A stretch of DNA of 64,000 nt from an uncultured Armatimonadota bacterium (lineage in GTDB: Bacteria; Armatimonadota; Fimbriimonadia; Fimbriimonadales; Fimbriimonadaceae): the NCBI GenBank assembly GCA_903833215.1, contig CAILEM010000010.1, forward strand, positions 1 through 64,000. Direction: 5' to 3'. A program made the translations under genes and the position numbers. The notes beneath the pieces are model-generated. The model searched no databases and had not been told where the DNA came from. It worked only from the letters and a program-made list of their open reading frames with translations. Position 1 is the stretch's first letter. The number at the start of each line of letters is the position of its first letter. Positions 59,260 to 64,000 of this stretch are shown here, piece by piece.

Positions 59260-62200
59260 CCAACAGACACACGCAATTTCTCGACCCTCTGCTTGAGGTC
59301 AGCGAACGCATTCTGATACAGAGACAGCGGGGCAGAAGGTGCGCTCTGCACGGCGCCTTTGACTCCCTCTAGCGCATCAATAATTCGTCGCAAACTTCCG
59401 AAGTCCATAGGCGCTGTGCCACCTTGGTCAGGTGTTCCGGTGCCGCCTGCCCCCAAAATCCTCAGCAGCCGAGACTTTTCCGAAGCCGAAACCTTTGACT
59501 TGAGTTTCGACTGAATCCTATCTCGTAGGCTCGTGGCTAGCTTGATCTCATCTCCAATCCTAAGTGATAACTCAAATTGAGCCTTCAAATCCGCGACTGT
59601 CGCGCTGACTCGAGGATCCTTGATGACAGCAAGGCGAGTGGAATACATCTGGCCGTCGATCGTCATGGAAAGCCTATAGTCGCCTGGAGGCACGAGCGGA
59701 CCGTCGTCGGAACGATATCGAAGATTCCAGATCAACCGGTGGGTTCCCCTCTTGCTTGAAATTGATGCTTGAGGTTTGACCCAATATGCAGGAATCTCGA
59801 GCTGATTCGGGTCGATAACAGAGATCTTGTCCGTACTCGACAAGTTACGAACAAGTTTCCCCTGAGCGTCGACGATGGTGAACCGGACGGACGAGAAATC
59901 CTTCCCGAGTGCGTAGTCGATCACGGCCCCCCATGGTGCGTTTTCACCTTGAGGCTCTTCCGGAGGTAAGGGAGTTCCTTCGTCAAACGCCCCAAACCCA
60001 AATGTCCCCGCTCTCTGAAAAGGCATCGCGGGCGATGGGCGAAACAGCGCGGTAGGCATGATAGAGCCCTCAGACTGTCGAATCGGCGCTGGGTCGTCAA
60101 GAACCCAAATCGCCCGGCCATGAGTTCCAACCACGACATCGTTACCGCCAAATGCGATGTCTCGTACCGATGCTGGAGGAAGATTCATCTGGAGTGATTG
60201 CCAATGACCGCCATCATCCAGAGAGTAGTACACACCCCAATCGGTGCCTGCATAAAGGAGTCCGGGGCGCTTCGGGTCTTCGCGAACGACATTGACGAAT
60301 TGGTCCTCCGGCAAACCGTTCGTGATAAGCACCCAATGCTTTCCTCCATCCCGCGTCCTGTAAATGTAAGGATGATTATCATCAATACGATGTCGGTCAA
60401 CGGCAGCGTAAGCGGTGTCTGAGTAGAAGTGAGACGCATCAATCAGACCGACTTTGCTCCACGGTCCAAGGCTTGGCGGCGTGACGTTATCCCAATGTCC
60501 ACCTTCGTCCGTCGTCTTCCAGATAAGGCCATCGTCGGTGCCAGCCCAAATTTGGTGAGGCCGAACCGGTGATGGAGCAAGCCAATAAACCACCGCGCGT
60601 CGCGCCTGCCCGTCATGGTCGGCAATGGTTGCCGCATCCAGTTTTGGCGGATTCGTCGTTGTCTTCCTCGTGAGGTCAGGACTGATGCATTTCCAAGTGT
60701 TTCCGCCATCTGCAGATCGGAAAATCATTTCGTGGCTCACATAAACCACGTGTGGGTCGGTTGGGGAGATCGTCATGGGCTGCGTCCATTCGCTACGCCA
60801 GTTGCGATCCACGGAACCCAGAGTGGGGTCAATGTTCTGTTCCCACCCCGTTTCAAACTGCTCTTTACTTCCACCGCTAGAATAGAGGAGCCCAGGATGC
60901 AAAGGGTCTGGGGCTATCGTGCCACTCTCTCCTCCCGCATCGATCGGACGCTGGTAGAGCGCGCTAATGCCCGTATGAATCGTGCGGCTAGGGATAGCCA
61001 TTGCCCCTGAGTCCTGTTGCGATCCATAGATCCAGTAGGGAAATCGATTGTCGGTGACGACATGATAGAACTGACCCGTCGGCTGGTTGTACCAAGAACT
61101 CCATGTCGACCCATTGTCGACGCTTACTACCGTTCCTTGGTCGCTACCTAGGATGATGCGAGCGGGATCCTCGGGATCAATCCAACAGGAGTGATAGTCA
61201 TCGCCACCAGGCGCACCTTTGAACGCAGTGAACGATTTCCCACCGTCAAACGATCGATAGGCCGACGTGTTCATCACATAAACCTTGTCTGCGTTCTTTG
61301 AATCCGCAGTGATGCCGCAGAAGTACCAACCTCGGGACCAGAGCCGGCGATCGCCGGTCATCAGTTTCCAAGTCGACCCACCATCGTCTGAACGGTAAAT
61401 GCCACCCGTTTTCTCGTTGTTGGTGTCCACGCAAGCGTAAATCCGTTGAGAATCTACCGGTGAGACTGTGATGCCGACATGCCCAACAAAGCTGGGGAAG
61501 CCACCCCCCCTCACTTGGGTCCAAGTCGCTCCGGCATCTGTCGAACGATAGAGCCCACTTCCCGGACCGTTGCTTGGTGGATAGTAGCTCCAAGGTGGAC
61601 GTCTGGTCTGCCACATACTCGCGAAGATGACGTTGGAGTCCTTGGGGTCCATGCAGAGATCAATCGCCCCAGTATCGGCATCTTTATATAGGGATTTGGT
61701 CCAATGGCCTCCGCCGTCGATAGACTTGTAGACGCCGCGCTGAGTGTTCGGGCCGTACTGATGGCCCAGAGCTGCGACATAAACAATATCCGGGTCGCCT
61801 GGATCAACGATGATCTTCCCGATCTGCCGAGAGTCATCGAGCCCAAGGTGTTTCCACGTCTTCCCAGCATCTGTCGATCGATAAACGCCATGCCCCTGCT
61901 GGATGTCATTTCGCATGTCAGCCTCACCAGAGCCGACATAAATCACGTTCGGGTCACTCGGCGCTACCGCGATGGCACCAATGGAAGCATCTCGTTCCTT
62001 GTCGAAGATTGGGACCCAGGTGCGACCCGCGTTTTCGGTCTTCCAGACCCCCCCGCCAACCGCACCAAAGTAGAACTTCTCCGATTGGCCATTGACTCCA
62101 GAAACGGCTAGCACACGTCCACCGCGGAAGGGACCCACCAAACGCCAATGCAAACCGCCCGTGATCGAAGCTCCGGTCGGTTGCCCCCAGCAACTGATCT

Positions 62201-62264
62201 GCAAAATGAGGGTAGCGATCGCCACCACCGCGTATCGTGTGAGTCTGACCCAAGAGCAAAGCAT
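59256..62264 (-). CDS. Large secreted VPS10/Asp-box (BNR) propeller protein
   Basis: The 1002-aa protein opens with a signal region (YAVVAIATLILQISCWGQ) and then a long propeller rich in Asp-box motifs (S/T-x-D-x-G-x-T-W). Examples are STDAGKTWKHL, SIDGGGHWTK, STDAGATWTQV, SDDGGSTWKLM, SADGGNTWKC and TRDGGKHWV. The sequence resembles the large 'glycosyl hydrolase'-annotated sortilin-like proteins of Acidobacteriota and relatives, whose function is unknown. No catalytic residues of a sialidase are evident. The last 250 residues form a beta sandwich (PPGDYRLSMTIDGQMYST) and a helical tail. ATG 62264 is preferred. Confidence 0.85.
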   Translation of the reverse strand: MLCSWVRLTRYAVVAIATLILQISCWGQPTGASITGGLHWRLVGPFRGGRVLAVSGVNGQSEKFYFGAVGGGVWKTENAGRTWVPIFDKERDASIGAIAVAPSDPNVIYVGSGEADMRNDIQQGHGVYRSTDAGKTWKHLGLDDSRQIGKIIVDPGDPDIVYVAALGHQYGPNTQRGVYKSIDGGGHWTKSLYKDADTGAIDLCMDPKDSNVIFASMWQTRRPPWSYYPPSNGPGSGLYRSTDAGATWTQVRGGGFPSFVGHVGITVSPVDSQRIYACVDTNNEKTGGIYRSDDGGSTWKLMTGDRRLWSRGWYFCGITADSKNADKVYVMNTSAYRSFDGGKSFTAFKGAPGGDDYHSCWIDPEDPARIILGSDQGTVVSVDNGSTWSSWYNQPTGQFYHVVTDNRFPYWIYGSQQDSGAMAIPSRTIHTGISALYQRPIDAGGESGTIAPDPLHPGLLYSSGGSKEQFETGWEQNIDPTLGSVDRNWRSEWTQPMTISPTDPHVVYVSHEMIFRSADGGNTWKCISPDLTRKTTTNPPKLDAATIADHDGQARRAVVYWLAPSPVRPHQIWAGTDDGLIWKTTDEGGHWDNVTPPSLGPWSKVGLIDASHFYSDTAYAAVDRHRIDDNHPYIYRTRDGGKHWVLITNGLPEDQFVNVVREDPKRPGLLYAGTDWGVYYSLDDGGHWQSLQMNLPPASVRDIAFGGNDVVVGTHGRAIWVLDDPAPIRQSEGSIMPTALFRPSPAMPFQRAGTFGFGAFDEGTPLPPEEPQGENAPWGAVIDYALGKDFSSVRFTIVDAQGKLVRNLSSTDKISVIDPNQLEIPAYWVKPQASISSKRGTHRLIWNLRYRSDDGPLVPPGDYRLSMTIDGQMYSTRLAVIKDPRVSATVADLKAQFELSLRIGDEIKLATSLRDRIQSKLKSKVSASEKSRLLRILGAGGTGTPDQGGTAPMDFGSLRRIIDALEGVKGAVQSAPSAPLSLYQNAFADLKQRVEKLRVSVG

Positions 62265-62474
62265 TGGGTGCAGTATGGAACGCCAAACGGACCAACACAA
62301 GAGGGAAGCGAGCGAATCAATGAAACCGTTGATCTTCTGACAGATCGACACTCAAATGCATGCTTCCAAACGAAATGTTAACGAAACACAGCGTCCCCCA
62401 AAGCTTCGTGATTGGGGAAGGCGCTAGGATACGCAGCGATGAAAACGTAGATTGACTTACTGCCGCCGAAGAAC

Positions 62475-62912
62475 CTAACTCACTGTAGGTCCGCTCGACG
62501 ATGTCGAAGTTGACCCATCAACGGCAGGATCTGCCGGTGATGGGTCAGGATCTTCTTGATCGACCACGTCAGACGACTCATCCGACGAAGGGCGGCTAAC
62601 AGTTGATTCGGGAGCTGGATTCGTGAATGCGCTGTACCCGTCGTACCAGCCCAAGTCATTTGTCGGTACGGTGGCACCATTGTTTTGAGCTACCTGCTTC
62701 ACGGAGACGTATTGTGGCTTTGGCTCAATCACGACGCCAAATTGACTTAATATGTCGAAATTCGATTCCGGAATGGGTCGCGACTGGACTCTTCGATCAC
62801 GCTCACTTCGTTCGAAAGGTGAGCCAGTGGAGGTCATTGAACTGCGCAAGGGGAGGGCAATGATCATCGCCATGGCAAAGGCGAAACCGAAAATTTTCGT
62901 GGCTGTGTTCAT
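62475..62912 (-). CDS. Secreted low-complexity protein
   Basis: The 145-aa protein starts at ATG 62912 after a gagg site, with a signal-like segment (MNTATKIFGFAFAMAMIIAL). The middle (about 45-95) may fold (ESNFDILSQFGVVIEPKPQYV); the C-terminal 55 residues are Ser/Asp/Pro/Thr-rich and acidic, probably disordered and surface-exposed. No family is recognised. It is divergent from the next gene. Confidence 0.55.
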   Translation of the reverse strand: MNTATKIFGFAFAMAMIIALPLRSSMTSTGSPFERSERDRRVQSRPIPESNFDILSQFGVVIEPKPQYVSVKQVAQNNGATVPTNDLGWYDGYSAFTNPAPESTVSRPSSDESSDVVDQEDPDPSPADPAVDGSTSTSSSGPTVS

Positions 62913-63108
62913 CGTCAGAATCCTCTGTGAATCCCAAAAATCAAGACTACATGGTAATAATATTCTAACTTTAACGAAAATCCCAGCGAATTGGGGCCAA
63001 TGACCGAAATATCTCGCCAAATTGCCTCTGGAATCTGAAACCCAATCGGATTGATGCCGTCACTTCTATTTGGTGACATTTCAATTTTTGTCGCGGGGGT
63101 AAAGGATC

Positions 63109-64000
63109 ATGAATAAAGGTGCTATGTGGACGTTATCATCAGTGCTTGCGGTTGCTGCAATAGGCGCGGTGGCACAAACACCCTCTGCGCCTTTGGTGAA
63201 CCAATCCTTCAAGGATAGCGATGGCGGCTGGATGGCAATCGGACAATCCGGGAAAGTGAGTATCTCTCATGAGCCGGAGATCACTTTGGCTGGAGCTGGT
63301 GCCCTCAAATTCGAATACACCCTCGCGAAAGGCGAGTTCAGCGCCCTGATGCTTCCTGCGGCTCTTGATGCTTGGACAAAGGCCAAGTCATTCAAGTTTA
63401 GGATCCGATCTGACAGCAACGCCATGTTCGCCGTAGCTCTTCAGGAACAAGATGGCGGTAGGTATACGGCTATGCTTCAGGTCCCGAAAGGCAGTTGGCA
63501 ACCCGTTGAATTGGCAGCATCCGATTTCATCCTTTCACAGGATGCAACTGATCCGAAAGATCCTGACGGTAAGTTAGACCTCGACCGTGTGACCGGGATC
63601 GCGATTACGGACATCGCGGCGTTCCTGCTATCGATTGATAACCCGGCATTGGTGTCAATGTTTGATATCAAGCCTGGTGCCCGTACGGTCTATCTTGATA
63701 GCTTTTCTATCGGAACCGCACCCATCTCTTCAAGTACATCAAGCGCCGGTGACACCGTGCAACTTGATAGCCTTGTACACCCTCAGCTTTCTTGGCTCTG
63801 TTTGGGTGGGCTTAATTTGACGAAATCGGCAGGAAAACCACTGGACTCCGTCGGAATTCGTGCGGATTACCGTCAGGCGGGTGGCAAGATTTTCTTCCTG
63901 AGTCGGGCACTACCTTCTTGGGTACTTACGGGTTCGAAGGTTCTGACATTCGATATTGCCTCCGTCGAACCAACGAAGCTGATCGTTCAATTCGAGCAGT
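63109..64000 (+). CDS. Secreted carbohydrate-binding-like protein, 3' end outside the window
   Basis: ATG 63109 follows an aaagga site and opens a frame that stays open to the last base (297 codons and one base). The N-terminus is a signal peptide (MNKGAMWTLSSVLAVAAIGA, cleavage after VAQ). The next 170 residues (NQSFKDSDGGWMAIGQSGKV and EFSALMLPAALDAWTKAKSF) have the jelly-roll look of carbohydrate-binding or CIA30-like domains. A similar segment seems to begin again near 63780. The protein is truncated here by the window edge, so its full function cannot be judged. Confidence 0.7.
   Translation, partial: MNKGAMWTLSSVLAVAAIGAVAQTPSAPLVNQSFKDSDGGWMAIGQSGKVSISHEPEITLAGAGALKFEYTLAKGEFSALMLPAALDAWTKAKSFKFRIRSDSNAMFAVALQEQDGGRYTAMLQVPKGSWQPVELAASDFILSQDATDPKDPDGKLDLDRVTGIAITDIAAFLLSIDNPALVSMFDIKPGARTVYLDSFSIGTAPISSSTSSAGDTVQLDSLVHPQLSWLCLGGLNLTKSAGKPLDSVGIRADYRQAGGKIFFLSRALPSWVLTGSKVLTFDIASVEPTKLIVQFEQ

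Overview
The window is a 64 kb chromosomal segment from a free-living Gram-negative bacterium of moderate GC. Outer-membrane and periplasmic functions dominate: two TolC-type channels, an RND efflux pump, a YjbH-like protein, a usher/chaperone pair, and many signal peptides and lipoproteins. Enzymes such as a sulfite-oxidase-like molybdoenzyme, a covalent-flavin alditol-oxidase-like protein and a copper-radical oxidase point to an aerobic heterotroph. My best guess for lineage is Armatimonadota (Fimbriimonadia-like), from gene content and the style of the intergenic repeats. Acidobacteriota or a related phylum cannot be excluded; no rRNA or ribosomal protein gene is present to decide it.

Layout. 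1-7.4 kb: repeat-rich intergenic DNA, a CE7 esterase, a class V aminotransferase-like protein, a complete IS481-family element with target duplication, a hotdog thioesterase, and two coupled secreted proteins, one with a possible clan CD cysteine-peptidase dyad. 7.7-13.9 kb: tRNA-Lys(CUU), a BON protein, a secreted NHL-type propeller, a 167-bp tandem duplication, and a NYN-domain gene broken by one in-frame UAG. 14-19 kb: a DUF4402 chaperone/usher fimbrial operon (two pilin-like proteins, chaperone, usher). 19.1-22.4 kb: arsR-arsD-arsA plus a metallophosphoesterase, without any arsenite pump or arsenate reductase in view. 22.8-32.1 kb: a lipoprotein with a cysteine-rich tail, a YjbH-like protein, an orphan FtsX/MacB-type permease, a galactose-oxidase-like enzyme with an unusual N-terminus, and a giant propeller/Ig-repeat secreted protein. 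32-36.3 kb: a uridine-kinase-like protein, a SRPBCC protein, a VapBC-like toxin-antitoxin pair, and a winged-helix/nucleotidyltransferase pair facing a 21-bp inverted repeat. 36.3-45.4 kb: a NarL-type two-component system, an aldo/keto reductase, guaB, a helical secreted protein with a TolC homologue, an alditol-oxidase-like flavoprotein and a Tat-exported sulfite-oxidase-like enzyme. 45.5-54 kb: an efflux module of PepSY protein, response regulator and kinase, divergent from TolC-adaptor-RND pump. 54-64 kb: a 1238-aa hybrid histidine kinase with triplicated GAF-like modules, a GH76 enzyme, a 201-bp MITE-like element, a large Asp-box propeller and two secreted proteins, the last running off the edge.

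Two short intergenic repeat families recur through the window. One copy is the insertion target of the IS481 element, so the repeats predate that insertion. The most interesting leads are the arsRDA-metallophosphoesterase operon without a pump, the amber-interrupted NYN gene with its double-hairpin leader, the winged-helix/nucleotidyltransferase operator, the DUF4402 fimbrial operon outside its usual hosts, the galactose-oxidase fusion, and the 201-bp inverted-repeat element.
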